Of a stretch of 63,387 nt of DNA, positions 1 through 8,100 are shown one piece after another. The notes under the pieces are model-generated. The model was not told where the DNA came from. It worked only from the letters and a program-made list of their open reading frames with translations, and did no database searches. This DNA comes from Gammaproteobacteria bacterium. GTDB lineage: Bacteria > Pseudomonadota > Gammaproteobacteria > Steroidobacterales > GCA-2729495. The position numbers and the translations under genes were made by a program. The stretch spans positions 1-63,387 of the forward strand of contig JAHDYM010000006.1 of assembly GCA_023383705.1 (NCBI GenBank). Reading direction: 5' to 3'. Positions within the stretch are counted from its first letter, which is position 1. Each line of letters starts with the position of its first letter.

Positions 1-215
1 CGGCGCTGTTCACCGCGATCAACGCCGACTCGATGGACATCTACGTCGAGCTGGTTGACTTCGATTCGTCGCTGGCGCAGCGCATGACCGACCGCGCGGT
101 CAAGGTCATCTCCGCGACCGAAGCCGGTGAGCTGCTGCCGCGCAACTTCAACGACGCCACCCATTTCGAGTGCCGCATGTGCGCGTGGCAAGACCGCTGC
201 TGGAGGCCGACATGA
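1..215 (+). CDS. PD-(D/E)XK-type nuclease, C-terminal fragment (5' truncated by window edge)
   Basis: Open reading frame already open at the left edge (first full codon at base 3), ending in TGA at 213-215; about 70 residues are visible. The tail contains the cysteine cluster ECRMCAWQDRCW, which resembles the C-terminal Fe-S or zinc cluster of Cas4/RecB-like exonucleases found among early phage genes. The catalytic core lies outside the window, so the nuclease call rests on the Cys pattern and on the neighbouring replication genes. The stop overlaps the next start (ATGA at 212-215), which suggests translational coupling. Confidence 0.5.
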   Translation, partial: ALFTAINADSMDIYVELVDFDSSLAQRMTDRAVKVISATEAGELLPRNFNDATHFECRMCAWQDRCWRPT

Positions 216-439
216 ACCACACCCCTTTGGATCAGGTGCTCGGCGAGCAATTCATCGACGCGCGCCAAGCGGCGCTGATGTTCAACCTGCCGACCTACTG
301 GCTGTCGCAAGCCAAGGAACGCCAGCAGCGCCGCATCCCGCACTACCGCGTCGGCAAGCTCGTTCGCTTCAAGCCCAACGAACTGGAAGCGTGGATCGTC
401 GCGCAGCAACCCTCCGACGAGGAGGCTGCGGATGCTTGA
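212..439 (+). CDS. AlpA/excisionase-like helix-turn-helix protein
   Basis: 75-aa protein starting at ATG 212, overlapping the upstream stop by 4 bp. It reads FIDARQAALMFNLP, then PHYRVGKLVRFKPNELEAWI, the MerR/excisionase-type winged-helix layout in which a predicted HTH is followed by a 'YRVGK..RF...ELE.W' wing. Small proteins of this type act as phage regulators or excisionases. The gene sits just before the primase-helicase and overlaps it by 8 bp, so it probably belongs to the replication operon. Its DNA target is not visible. An upstream in-frame alternative start would add residues that look like out-of-frame coding of the previous gene, so ATG 212 is preferred. Confidence 0.75.
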   Translation: MNHTPLDQVLGEQFIDARQAALMFNLPTYWLSQAKERQQRRIPHYRVGKLVRFKPNELEAWIVAQQPSDEEAADA

Positions 440-2714
440 TTTCAACGACACGCACACCCCTGTTCCTCGTGACCTCGACGCCGAACGCGAAGCGATCCGC
501 GCCGAACTGCTGGCGCGGCTGGAATCGGTCCTGGCCGCGCTGTTCCCGGCGGGCCGCAAGCGCGGCGGCAAGTTCCTCACCGGCGACGTACTCGGCAGTC
601 CGGGCGACAGCTTGGAGATCGTGCTCGATGGCGACAAGGCGGGCCTGTGGACGGATCGCGCCACGGGCGACGGCGGCGATGTCTTCGCGTTGATCGCCGC
701 ACACCTCGGCATCGACGCCCACGCCGACTTCCCGCGCGTGCTCGATGCGGCGACCGAATTGCTCGGACGCGCACCGTCGGCACCGGTGCGCAAGGGCAAG
801 AAAGAGGCACCCGTCGATGACCTCGGCCCCGCCACCGCGAAGTGGGACTACCTCGACGCCTCCGGCAAGCTGATCGCGGTCGTCTACCGCTACGACCCGC
901 CCGGCCGCAAGAAGGAGTTCCGTCCGTGGGACGCCAAGCGGCGCAAGATGGCTCCGCCTGATCCGCGTCCGCTCTACAACCAGCCGGGCATGGCCAGCGC
1001 CGCGCAGGTGGTCTTGGTCGAAGGCGAGAAGTGTGCGCAGGCGCTGATCGACGCGGGCGTCAGCGCCACCACCGCGATGCACGGCGCGAACGCGCCGGTC
1101 GAGAAAACCGACTGGTCGCCGCTGGCGGGCAAGGCCGTGCTGATCTGGCCCGACCGCGACAAACCGGGCTGGGAGTACGCAACCCAAGCGGCGCAAGCCA
1201 TCCTGTCGGCGGGCGCGAAGACCTGCCACATCCTGTACCCACCCGAAGAAGCGGCGGAAGGCTGGGACGCGGCGGACGCCGTGGCCGAGGGTTTCGACGT
1301 CGCGGCCTTCCTCACCCACGGCCCGCGCCTCCAGATGCACGACATCGACGAGGATGCCGCGCCGGTCGTCAGCAGCGACGAATCCGTGTGGGGCACCGAG
1401 GATGCGTTGGCGCTGGCCTTCACCCGGCGCTACCACCGCGACTGGCGCTACGTCGCGGCGTGGGGACGCTGGCTGGTGTGGGACGGCCACCGCTGGCGCA
1501 CCGAGGACACGCTGGCGGCCACCGACCTGATCCGTAGCGTCTGCCGTCACGCTGCCGTCCATGCCGAGAACCTGAAGATCGCCGCCAAGCTCGCCAGCTC
1601 CGGCACGGTCGGCGGCGTCGAACGGCTGGCGCGCGCGGATCGCCGACATGCGGCGACCACCGCCGAATGGGATGCCGACCCGTGGCTGCTCAACACGCCC
1701 GGCGGGGTGGTCGATCTCAAGACCGGCAGGCAACGTGCGCACGACCGCGCCGACCGGATGACCAAGATCACCACGGCCACGCCGGGCGGCGACTGCCCGA
1801 TCTGGAGGCAGTTCCTCGCCGAGGTCACGGGCGGCGATGCCGAGCTGCAAGCCTATCTGCAACGCATGACCGGTTACGCGCTGACCGGATCGACGCAGGA
1901 GCACGCGCTGTTTTTCCTGTACGGCACGGGCGCGAACGGTAAATCGGTGTTCGTCAACACGCTGGCCACCATCCTCGGCGACTACGCGGCCAACGCGCCG
2001 ATGGACACGTTCATGGAAACGCGCACCGACCGGCATCCGACCGACATGGCGGGTCTGCGCGGCGCGCGCTTCGTCGCTGCCATCGAAACCGAGCAAGGAC
2101 GGCGCTGGGCCGAGTCGAAGATCAAGAACCTCACGGGCGGCGACAAGATCTCCGCGCGCTTCATGCGGCAGGACTTCTTCGAGTTCTTCCCGCAGTTCAA
2201 GTTGTTCGTGGCGGGCAACCACAAGCCTGCCATCCGCAACATCGACGAGGCAATGAAGCGTCGTCTGCACCTGATCCCGTTCACGATCACCGTGCCACCC
2301 GAACGCCGCGACAAGCTGCTCCAGCAGAAGCTCTTGGCCGAGCGCGACGGCATCTTGGCGTGGGCGGTTCAGGGCTGTCTCGACTGGCAGCGCCTGGGCA
2401 GGCTCGATCCGCCGCAGCAGGTGCTCGAAGCGACCGAGGAGTATTTCGAGGCCGAGGACGCGCTGGGCCGCTGGCTCGACGAACGCTGCGTGCGCGAGGT
2501 CAATGCGAAATCGCTGACCGCCGAGCTGTTCGGCGACTGGAAGCAGTGGGCCGACTCCGCTGGCGAGTTCATCGGCTCGCAGCGCCGCTTCTCCGATCTG
2601 CTCATCACCCGTGGCGTCGAGAAGTGGCGCAACACGGCGGGCGTCCGTGGCTTTCGTGGCGTCGGCCTCAAGCACCCGCCCACGCCCGCTTACACCCCAT
2701 ACGCCGATAACTGA
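432..2714 (+). CDS. Phage/plasmid primase-helicase, P4/D5 family
   Basis: 760-aa replication protein. The N-terminal third contains a toprim-like stretch (VVLVEGEKCAQAL around residue 195, later IWPDRDKPG), typical of DNA primases. The C-terminal half is a D5/P4-type superfamily 3 helicase with a clear Walker A, GTGANGKS, at about residues 498-505, and a downstream segment (FVAGNHKPAIRNIDEAMKRR) characteristic of sensor and arginine-finger regions in this family. The protein would prime and unwind DNA at a phage origin. The ATG at 432 lies inside the end of the HTH gene, giving an 8 bp overlap. Length and domain order are normal and I see no disruption. Confidence 0.9.
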   Translation: MLDFNDTHTPVPRDLDAEREAIRAELLARLESVLAALFPAGRKRGGKFLTGDVLGSPGDSLEIVLDGDKAGLWTDRATGDGGDVFALIAAHLGIDAHADFPRVLDAATELLGRAPSAPVRKGKKEAPVDDLGPATAKWDYLDASGKLIAVVYRYDPPGRKKEFRPWDAKRRKMAPPDPRPLYNQPGMASAAQVVLVEGEKCAQALIDAGVSATTAMHGANAPVEKTDWSPLAGKAVLIWPDRDKPGWEYATQAAQAILSAGAKTCHILYPPEEAAEGWDAADAVAEGFDVAAFLTHGPRLQMHDIDEDAAPVVSSDESVWGTEDALALAFTRRYHRDWRYVAAWGRWLVWDGHRWRTEDTLAATDLIRSVCRHAAVHAENLKIAAKLASSGTVGGVERLARADRRHAATTAEWDADPWLLNTPGGVVDLKTGRQRAHDRADRMTKITTATPGGDCPIWRQFLAEVTGGDAELQAYLQRMTGYALTGSTQEHALFFLYGTGANGKSVFVNTLATILGDYAANAPMDTFMETRTDRHPTDMAGLRGARFVAAIETEQGRRWAESKIKNLTGGDKISARFMRQDFFEFFPQFKLFVAGNHKPAIRNIDEAMKRRLHLIPFTITVPPERRDKLLQQKLLAERDGILAWAVQGCLDWQRLGRLDPPQQVLEATEEYFEAEDALGRWLDERCVREVNAKSLTAELFGDWKQWADSAGEFIGSQRRFSDLLITRGVEKWRNTAGVRGFRGVGLKHPPTPAYTPYADN

Positions 2715-2733
2715 CCGCCATGCCGACACATCC

Positions 2734-2831
2734 GACTGACGCATTTGACGCACTACGTCGTTACTTCCCCCGCGCGGGCGCGGGCGCACGCCTCATGGGA
2801 GTTTCGATACCGAGTGTCGGATGCGTCAGTC
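2734..2831. repeat. 11-bp inverted repeat in the primase-resolvase gap
   Basis: GACTGACGCAT at 2734-2744 is the exact reverse complement of ATGCGTCAGTC at 2821-2831. The octamer CATCCGAC/GTCGGATG also occurs next to both arms in different relative order. The intervening DNA is very GC-rich. The arms sit just downstream of the primase-helicase stop and just upstream of the resolvase start, which would suit a regulatory or origin element. No function is demonstrated. Confidence 0.4.
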
Positions 2832-2854
2832 CTCACCGAACGAGGAACGCAACC

Positions 2855-3331
2855 ATGACCACCACCATCCTCGCCCTCGACTTGGGCACCACCACCGGTT
2901 GGGCGCTGCGCGGCAGCGACGGCCACATCACCAGCGGCTCCGAGAGCTTCCGCCCGCAACGCTTCGAAGGCGGCGGCATGCGCTTCCTGCGCTTCAAGCG
3001 GTGGCTCACGGAACTGAAGGCCGTGACCAGCGGCATCGACGCGCTGCACTTCGAGGAAGTCCGCCGCCACGTCTCGACCGACGCGGCGCACGCCTACGGC
3101 GGCTTCCTCGCCACGCTCACCGCGTGGTGCGAGCACCACCAGATTCCGTATCAGGGCGTGCCGGTCGGCACGATCAAGAAGCACACCACGGGCAAAGGCA
3201 ACGCGGGCAAGGACGAGGTGATCGCCTCCGTCACCGCGCGCGGCCATTCGCCGTCCGACGACAACGAGGCCGACGCGCTGGCGCTGCTGCACTGGGCCAT
3301 CGCGCAGCACGCACTGGAACGGGAGGTATGA
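2855..3331 (+). CDS. RuvC-like Holliday junction resolvase
   Basis: 158-aa RNase H-fold nuclease. The first strand carries the diagnostic ILALDLGTTTGWAL with the catalytic Asp, an acidic residue follows in LHFEEVRRH, and the end has SPSDDNEADALALLHW, the DNxADA-type motif of phage RuvC-like enzymes. It would cut branched DNA during phage replication or packaging. I place the start at ATG 2855, preceded by GAGGAACGC. An in-frame ATG at 2720 would prepend 45 low-complexity residues unlike the family and would swallow the inverted repeat. Followed 1 bp later by a 69-aa gene, so probably one operon. Confidence 0.85.
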   Translation: MTTTILALDLGTTTGWALRGSDGHITSGSESFRPQRFEGGGMRFLRFKRWLTELKAVTSGIDALHFEEVRRHVSTDAAHAYGGFLATLTAWCEHHQIPYQGVPVGTIKKHTTGKGNAGKDEVIASVTARGHSPSDDNEADALALLHWAIAQHALEREV

Positions 3332-3332
3332 G

Positions 3333-3542
3333 ATGAAGGTGCCAACACCCCAATACCGCTGCCCGCTCGGTCGGCTGCAACCTGACGTCCAGGACGTGGA
3401 CGTCATCAAGCAACGCGGCTGGCGCGATCAGCACATCCTTGTCGTCAACGCTGACGACGAACGGCTCGACTGGATGGAGCGCGAACTGGTGCGCCAGATC
3501 GGCGAGCGCCTCTACGGCACAGGAGGACGACGCCATGGCTGA
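3333..3542 (+). CDS. Small phage protein of unknown function
   Basis: 69 aa, ATG start, one base after the resolvase stop. The sequence is hydrophilic with a central stretch (DQHILVVNADDERLDWMERELVRQIGERLYG) that looks alpha-helical. I recognise no domain. It overlaps the next gene by 8 bp, which carries its own AGGAGGA ribosome-binding site inside this coding region. The tight packing supports it as a real gene of the replication operon rather than a chance frame. Confidence 0.6.
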   Translation: MKVPTPQYRCPLGRLQPDVQDVDVIKQRGWRDQHILVVNADDERLDWMERELVRQIGERLYGTGGRRHG

Positions 3543-3933
3543 CCGTCGCAACCCTTGGACTATCGACGACGTGGCCGCTCGTTTCGAGGAAGCGGCCAGC
3601 ACCGGACGCCGTTTGCCACCTGTGCGGGTGCAGGGCTACTTCAACTGCTGGCCCGCCATCGCGCGCCGCGAATGGGAAACCTTCGCGGCCGATGAGCGGG
3701 TCTACCGTCCGCTTCCACCCAGCCCCGATGCCATCGAACGGATGCTGGAGGTGATGCGCTGGGTGCAGTGGCTGGAGGTCGAGCAACGGCATCTGGTGTG
3801 GATGCGCGCCAAGCGCTACGGCTGGCGGGATATCTCGGTTCGCTTTGCCTGCGACCGCACGACGGCGTGGCGGCACTGGCAGCGCGCCTTGCAGACGGTC
3901 ACCGACCAACTCAACGGCGTCGTCACCGCGTAG
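3535..3933 (+). CDS. DUF6362-like phage protein
   Basis: 132-aa protein with start ATG 3535 behind a strong AGGAGGA (3521-3527). The conserved-looking N-terminus (WTIDDVAARFEEAASTGRRLPPVRVQGYFNCWP) matches my memory of DUF6362, a family common beside ParB-methyltransferase genes in siphophages. The C-terminus (YGWRDISVRFACDRTTAWRHWQRAL) looks like a helix-turn-helix, so it may bind DNA, perhaps as a late-gene regulator; that role is inference. Last gene of the early + strand cluster before a 333 bp gap. Confidence 0.7.
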   Translation: MADRRNPWTIDDVAARFEEAASTGRRLPPVRVQGYFNCWPAIARREWETFAADERVYRPLPPSPDAIERMLEVMRWVQWLEVEQRHLVWMRAKRYGWRDISVRFACDRTTAWRHWQRALQTVTDQLNGVVTA

Positions 3934-4149
3934 GGTTTTGGCGTGATTTCGCGTGCGTGGTCGGCAACGCGCGTGCATTAGCGGTCATGTGCGGTTTTTG
4001 AGGCTGCAACAAATCACCCCGGTCAGGGGTAGTATTTCAGCTATCTTCTGGACAGTGGTGAGCGCAGCCAATTCCCAAATCGAGATGGGCCCTTCCTGGG
4101 CCTATCGCCATGCGGGGGGCGCGAGCGCGACGCTTTCCTAGCGTCAGGG

Positions 4150-4200
4150 TGCGAACCAAGGTTCGCACGGTTCGCAGGTTCGCACCCCGTCCAGTTCGCA
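4150..4200. repeat. GTTCGCA repeat cluster with an 18-bp palindrome
   Basis: TGCGAACCAAGGTTCGCA (4150-4167) is a perfect palindrome apart from its AA centre. Three further direct GTTCGCA copies follow at 4170-4176, 4178-4184 and 4194-4200. Five copies of one heptamer in 51 bp is iteron- or operator-like. It lies upstream of the ParB-methyltransferase genes. Confidence 0.55.
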
Positions 4201-4211
4201 CCCTTCACTCC

Positions 4212-4252
4212 AACCCGCCCACGGCTTCGTCCGTCGGCGGGTTTCGTTTTTT
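4212..4252 (+). terminator. Rho-independent-like terminator
   Basis: AACCCGCC (4212-4219) pairs with GGCGGGTT (4236-4243), followed by a TTTCGTTTTTT tract. It lies just before the first methyltransferase gene and probably ends early transcription. The same stem sequence recurs at 15666 and 29573. Confidence 0.65.
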
Positions 4253-4266
4253 CGGAACCCGAAACC

Positions 4267-5664
4267 TTGAATCCCTTGAACGTCGAGTACCGCAAGGTCG
4301 AAACGCTGATCCCCTACGCCCGCAATCCGCGCACGCACAACGACGCGCAGATCGCCAAGATCGCGGCTAGCATCGTCGAGTACGGCTGGACGAACCCGAT
4401 CCTCGTCGACGGCGACAACGGCATCATCGCGGGTCACGGGCGTCTGGCCGCCGCGCGCAAGCTGGAACTGGTCGAAGTGCCGGTCATCGAACTGGCGCAC
4501 CTGACCCCGGCGCAGAAACGCGCCTACGTCATCGCCGACAACCGGCTCGCGCTGGACGCGGGCTGGAACGAGGAGATGTTGGCGCTGGAACTGGCCGAAC
4601 TGTCCGAGGTCGGCTTCGACCTCGCGCTCACCGGCCTCGACGCCACCGAACTGGAATCTCTGCTCGCGGACGAGGAAGCCTCCGACGCCGAGGCGCAGGA
4701 CGACGACGCCACAGATGACGCCGACGAGATGCCTGATGCTCCGGCCACGCCGGTGTCCCGCGCGGGCGACGTCTGGGCCATCGGCGCGCATCGCCTGATT
4801 TGCGGCGACGCTTCCGATGCCGATGTGGTCGCCACGCTGATGGCGGACGAGCGCGCGGCGCTGTGCTTCACGTCGCCGCCCTACGGCAACCAGCGCGACT
4901 ACACCTCCGGCGGTATCGCCGATTGGGATGGCCTGATGCGTGGCGTGTTCGCGCGCCTGCCAGTAGCCGACGACGGCCAGGTGCTGGTCAACCTCGGCCT
5001 GATCCACCGCGACAACGAGTTCGTCCCGTATTGGGAGGCGTGGCTGGGCTGGATGCGCACGCAGGGCTGGCGGCGCTTCGGCTGGTATGTCTGGGATCAG
5101 GGGCCGGGAATGCCCGGCGACTGGCAAGGCCGCTTCGCGCCCAGCTTCGAGTTCGTGTTCCATTTCAACCGCGCCAGCCGCAAGCCGAACAAGACCGTGC
5201 CCTGCAAGTTCGCCGGGCAGGAAACGCACCTGCGCGCCGATGGCTCGTCCACCGCGATGCGCGGCAAGGATGGCGAGGTCAACGGCTGGACGCACGCAGG
5301 CCAGCCGACGCAGGACATGCGTATCCCCGACTCGGTGATCCGCGTCATGCGCCACAAGGGCAAGATCGGGGAAGGCATCGACCATCCCGCCGTGTTCCCG
5401 GTCGCGTTGCCGCAGTTCGTCATCGAGGCATTCACCGTCGAGGGCGATGTGGTGTTCGAACCGTTCGGCGGCAGCGGCAGCACGATGCTGGCCGCGCAGC
5501 GCACCGGGCGCGTCTGCCGCTCGGTCGAGATTGCGCCGGAGTATGTCGATGTCGCCCTCCGGCGCTTCCGGCAGAACCATCCCGAAGTCGCCGTCACGCT
5601 GCTGGCCACGGGGCAGAGTTTCGATGACGTTGCCGCCGACCGTGAAGTCGAGGTAGTGGCATGA
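4267..5664 (+). CDS. ParB-domain DNA methyltransferase, copy 1
   Basis: 465 aa. Residues 5-95 are a ParB/Srx-like domain (IPYARNPRTHNDAQIAKIAASI, IIAGHGRLAAARKL). An acidic linker (DDDATDDADE) follows, then a DNA methyltransferase with motif IV TSPPY and the SAM-binding motif FEPFGGSGSTMLAAQ near the C-terminus, a beta-class order. TSPPY is most often seen in N4-cytosine enzymes, so the specificity may differ from copy 2. Phages use such orphan enzymes to modify their DNA against host restriction. No ATG is in frame near the domain start; TTG 4267 or TTG 4276 must serve. Overlaps copy 2 by 4 bp. Confidence 0.88.
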   Translation: MNPLNVEYRKVETLIPYARNPRTHNDAQIAKIAASIVEYGWTNPILVDGDNGIIAGHGRLAAARKLELVEVPVIELAHLTPAQKRAYVIADNRLALDAGWNEEMLALELAELSEVGFDLALTGLDATELESLLADEEASDAEAQDDDATDDADEMPDAPATPVSRAGDVWAIGAHRLICGDASDADVVATLMADERAALCFTSPPYGNQRDYTSGGIADWDGLMRGVFARLPVADDGQVLVNLGLIHRDNEFVPYWEAWLGWMRTQGWRRFGWYVWDQGPGMPGDWQGRFAPSFEFVFHFNRASRKPNKTVPCKFAGQETHLRADGSSTAMRGKDGEVNGWTHAGQPTQDMRIPDSVIRVMRHKGKIGEGIDHPAVFPVALPQFVIEAFTVEGDVVFEPFGGSGSTMLAAQRTGRVCRSVEIAPEYVDVALRRFRQNHPEVAVTLLATGQSFDDVAADREVEVVA

Positions 5665-6899
5665 AATGGCTGGCCGACAAAATCGAGCAGTGGCCGACCG
5701 CCAAGCTCGTCCCCTACGCGCGGAACGCGCGGACGCACAGTGAGGCGCAGGTGGCGCAGATCGCCGCGAGCATCGCGGAGTTCGGCTTCACCAACCCCAT
5801 CCTCGCGGGCAGCGACGGCGTGATCGTCGCCGGTCACGGACGATTGGCCGCCGCGCAGAAGCTCGGCCTCGATGCGGTGCCGGTGGTCGTGCTCGACCAC
5901 CTGACGCCGACGCAGCGCCGCGCGCTGGTGATCGCGGACAACCGCATCGCCGAGAACGCCGGGTGGGATGAGGAACTGCTGCGCGTCGAACTGGAAGGCT
6001 TGCAGGACGAAGGCTTCGACCTCGACCTGACCGGCTTCGACGCCGACGCGCTGGCCGAACTGCTGGCGAGCGACGAGCCGGTCAACGAGGGCCAGTCCGA
6101 CGAGGACGCAGTGCCGGAGGTCGGCGAGACGCCGGTATCACGCCCCGGCGACGTCTGGCAGCTCGGCCCGCATCGTCTGCTGTGCGGCGACGCGACCGTG
6201 GCCGCGAGCTACGCGGCACTGCTCGCTGGCGAGGCCGTGGACATGGTGTTCACCGATCCGCCGTACAACGTCAACTACGCCAACAGCGCGAAAGACAAGC
6301 TACGCGGCAAGGATCGCGCGATCTTGAACGACAACCTCGGTGACGGCTTCCACGATTTCCTGCTGGCGGCGCTGACGCCGATGGTGGCGCATTGCCGTGG
6401 TGCGCTCTACGTGGCGATGTCGTCCAGTGAACTGGACACGCTGCAATCGGCCTTCCGCGCGGCGGGCGGCAAGTGGTCGACCTTCATCATCTGGGCGAAG
6501 AACACCTTCACGCTGGGCCGTGCCGACTACCAGCGCCAGTACGAACCGATCCTCTACGGCTGGCCGGAGGGCGGCGAGCGTCACTGGTGCGGCGACCGCA
6601 ACCAGGGCGACGTGTGGCAGATCAAGAAGCCGCAGAAGAACGACCTGCATCCGACGATGAAGCCGGTGGAACTGGTGGAACGCGCGCTGCGCAATTCCAG
6701 CCGTCCGGGCAACGTGGTGCTCGACCCCTTCGGCGGTTCCGGCACGACGCTGATTGCCGCCGAGAAGTCCGGGCGCGTTGCGCGCCTGATCGAACTCGAC
6801 CCGAAGTACGCCGACGTGATCGTGCGGCGTTGGGAGGATTACACCGGCAAGCAGGCCACGCGCGTGACGAGCGCGGCGCAGCCTGCGGAAATTCAGTGA
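5661..6899 (+). CDS. ParB-domain DNA methyltransferase, copy 2
   Basis: 412 aa, ATG overlapping the stop of copy 1 (ATGA). Same architecture and clear paralogy in the ParB half (LVPYARNARTHSEAQVAQIAASI, VIVAGHGRLAAAQKL). The methylase half differs: motif IV is DPPY (FTDPPYNVNY), typical of N6-adenine methylases, and the SAM motif is LDPFGGSGTTLIAAE. The ParB half may help site choice or carry nuclease activity; that is inference. It ends head to head with the minus-strand gene block, overlapping the last of those genes by 7 bp. Confidence 0.88.
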   Translation: MKWLADKIEQWPTAKLVPYARNARTHSEAQVAQIAASIAEFGFTNPILAGSDGVIVAGHGRLAAAQKLGLDAVPVVVLDHLTPTQRRALVIADNRIAENAGWDEELLRVELEGLQDEGFDLDLTGFDADALAELLASDEPVNEGQSDEDAVPEVGETPVSRPGDVWQLGPHRLLCGDATVAASYAALLAGEAVDMVFTDPPYNVNYANSAKDKLRGKDRAILNDNLGDGFHDFLLAALTPMVAHCRGALYVAMSSSELDTLQSAFRAAGGKWSTFIIWAKNTFTLGRADYQRQYEPILYGWPEGGERHWCGDRNQGDVWQIKKPQKNDLHPTMKPVELVERALRNSSRPGNVVLDPFGGSGTTLIAAEKSGRVARLIELDPKYADVIVRRWEDYTGKQATRVTSAAQPAEIQ

Positions 6900-7072
6900 G
6901 CCTGCTCGGCGGCGATCTCGTCCAGCATCGCCTGCGCGCGCCGGTCGCCGTGCATCGCAAAACGCAGTTGCTTGATGGCCTGCTCGAAGGAGATGTCCTC
7001 GTGGCGATTGTCGATGAACCAGCGCAGGGCGTCGCGTTTGCTTTCGATGGGGGTGGTCTCGTCCATGTTCAT
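6893..7072 (-). CDS. Small phage protein, minus-strand block
   Basis: 59 aa from ATG 7072 (MNMDETTPIESKRDALRWF...). A mostly helical, charged protein with no domain I recognise. It overlaps the preceding gene of its operon by 4 bp (ATGA at 7069-7072) and its 3' end overlaps the convergent methyltransferase gene. A longer frame runs upstream but its extra N-terminus is antisense-type, Arg-rich translation, so I start at 7072. Confidence 0.65.
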   Translation of the reverse strand: MNMDETTPIESKRDALRWFIDNRHEDISFEQAIKQLRFAMHGDRRAQAMLDEIAAEQAH

Positions 7073-7434
7073 GCGGCCTCCAGTTCCGCGTCGATGCCGC
7101 TCTGGATCACGAAGCCCGTGAGGTAAGGCAGCCCGCGCGGGATGCCATACTGGCTGCTGGTCGTGCGGCCAATCGTCCAGCCCATCCACTTCTGCGTGGC
7201 GGCGTCGATGGCGTCTTGCAGGGTCTTGCCGTCGAAGAGTCCGTTGTGGACTTCGTCCGCGAAGTGGCGTCCGTAGCGGCTGTCGAGGAAGGCGCGGATG
7301 GTATCGAAGTCCTCGCCCGTGGCGGTGGCGACGGCGCGCATGGCCAAGGGCCACGCGATGCTGGCGTGTCCGCCCATCGTGCCCCAGAAGCCCCAGCCTT
7401 CGTTGCGGGTGGCGGGGATGGTGTTGTTGCTCAT
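7069..7434 (-). CDS. Conserved-looking phage protein of unknown function
   Basis: 121 aa, ATG 7434. It begins MSNNTIPATRNEGWGFWGTMGG and contains several Trp and Gly residues and a segment FDTIRAFLDSRYGRHFADEVHNGL. The sequence looks like the unnamed proteins found in plasmid and phage gene blocks beside DUF3489 genes, but I cannot assign a function. First gene of a two-gene unit preceded by the promoter-like repeat at 7473-7501. Confidence 0.65.
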   Translation of the reverse strand: MSNNTIPATRNEGWGFWGTMGGHASIAWPLAMRAVATATGEDFDTIRAFLDSRYGRHFADEVHNGLFDGKTLQDAIDAATQKWMGWTIGRTTSSQYGIPRGLPYLTGFVIQSGIDAELEAA

Positions 7435-7469
7435 TTTCGTGCTCCTTCGTTGGTGCGTTGCGATGCTTG

Positions 7470-7501
7470 TAGTAACGCGCTGTGCGCCGGGGAAGCCAAG
7501 C
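7470..7501 (-). promoter_or_regulatory. Promoter-like repeat, copy A
   Basis: Read on the minus strand: TTGGCT (7499-7494), 18 bp, then TTACTA (7475-7470), about 36 bp ahead of ATG 7434. The core ACGCGCTGT plus GAAGCCAAGC (plus-strand reading) is shared with copies B and C ahead of the other two minus-strand units. Confidence 0.5.
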
Positions 7502-7539
7502 GTTTTCTCGAAGAAAGATGGACTATTTTTCGCCGTGCC

Positions 7540-7752
7540 TCATTCGCAAATCTCGAAGCTGCCGGGGCCGTTTCCCTCGTCGTCGGACAGCAGCAACAGG
7601 GTACGTTTCTGGCCGTTTGGCAGGGTGACGACGAGGCCGTAGAACTCGGCCTCGAAGGCGTCCTCGCAGGGGTCGCTGCGCGCCAGCCCGGTGATGGTGC
7701 CGCCCACCAGCGGGCGCAGTTGCTTCAGGTAGAAATCGGTGGCGTGGGTCAT
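7540..7752 (-). CDS. Small phage protein of unknown function
   Basis: 70 aa, ATG 7752. The sequence (VVTLPNGQKRTLLLLSDDEGNGPGSFEI) suggests a small beta-rich protein of the kind that sits in phage early operons; no family recognised. It begins 9 bp after the stop of the 102-aa gene upstream and so is probably co-transcribed with it from promoter-like copy B. Confidence 0.6.
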   Translation of the reverse strand: MTHATDFYLKQLRPLVGGTITGLARSDPCEDAFEAEFYGLVVTLPNGQKRTLLLLSDDEGNGPGSFEICE

Positions 7753-7761
7753 GTCCGTCCC

Positions 7762-8070
7762 TCACTCGACGCGGACGCCGACGTAGCGCCCGTAACTGCC
7801 GCCGGATGGATCGACGTAGAGCGTGATGCGGTTGGGCGCGGTGACTTCGACCACGCTGCGCCCGCTGCCTTCGAGGTAGCCGCCGTGCCCGGCCAGCCAG
7901 TCCCGATCCACGAGCAGCGCGTTGGTGAAGTCGTCGTATTCGGCGTCGGTCAGTTCCTTGCGGAACTCGATCTCGATGCGCTCCGGCGTGGCGCTTGGGT
8001 CGCAGTTGTGAAGGACGTCCGCGAGTTCATAGGGCTTGCGGGCAAAGCGGGCGCGGATAGTGTTGTTCAT
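7762..8070 (-). CDS. Small phage protein of unknown function
   Basis: 102 aa from ATG 8070 (MNNTIRARFARKPYELADVL). Acidic, with LTDAEYDDFTNALLVDRDWLAGHGGYLEG in the middle. No catalytic motif or known domain seen. A longer upstream frame exists, but its extra 40 residues read through the promoter-like repeat and look non-coding. First gene of the unit behind copy B. Confidence 0.65.
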   Translation of the reverse strand: MNNTIRARFARKPYELADVLHNCDPSATPERIEIEFRKELTDAEYDDFTNALLVDRDWLAGHGGYLEGSGRSVVEVTAPNRITLYVDPSGGSYGRYVGVRVE

Positions 8071-8100
8071 GGTGTGCTCCGTGGCGGGTGGTGATGGACG

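Larger units (their letters stand above)
3934..4266. other. 333-bp non-coding interval with palindromes and terminator
   Basis: No convincing gene. It contains a small GC hairpin around 4016-4028 (ACCCC/GGGGT), a TAGTAT sequence at 4028-4033 that could be a -10 element, a palindrome plus repeat cluster at 4150-4200, and a terminator-like hairpin at 4212-4252. The interval separates the replication genes from the methyltransferase pair and is a plausible regulatory junction or origin. Confidence 0.5.

Noticed and set aside
369..2789. 806-aa open frame on the minus strand across the primase-helicase
   Set aside because: It is antisense to a clear helicase gene, is rich in Arg/Val/Gly/Ala as expected of mirrored GC-rich codons, and shows no domain.
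2720..2854. N-terminal extension of the resolvase from ATG 2720
   Set aside because: The 45 extra residues are unlike RuvC-type proteins and cover the inverted repeat; ATG 2855 has a better RBS and fits the first beta strand.
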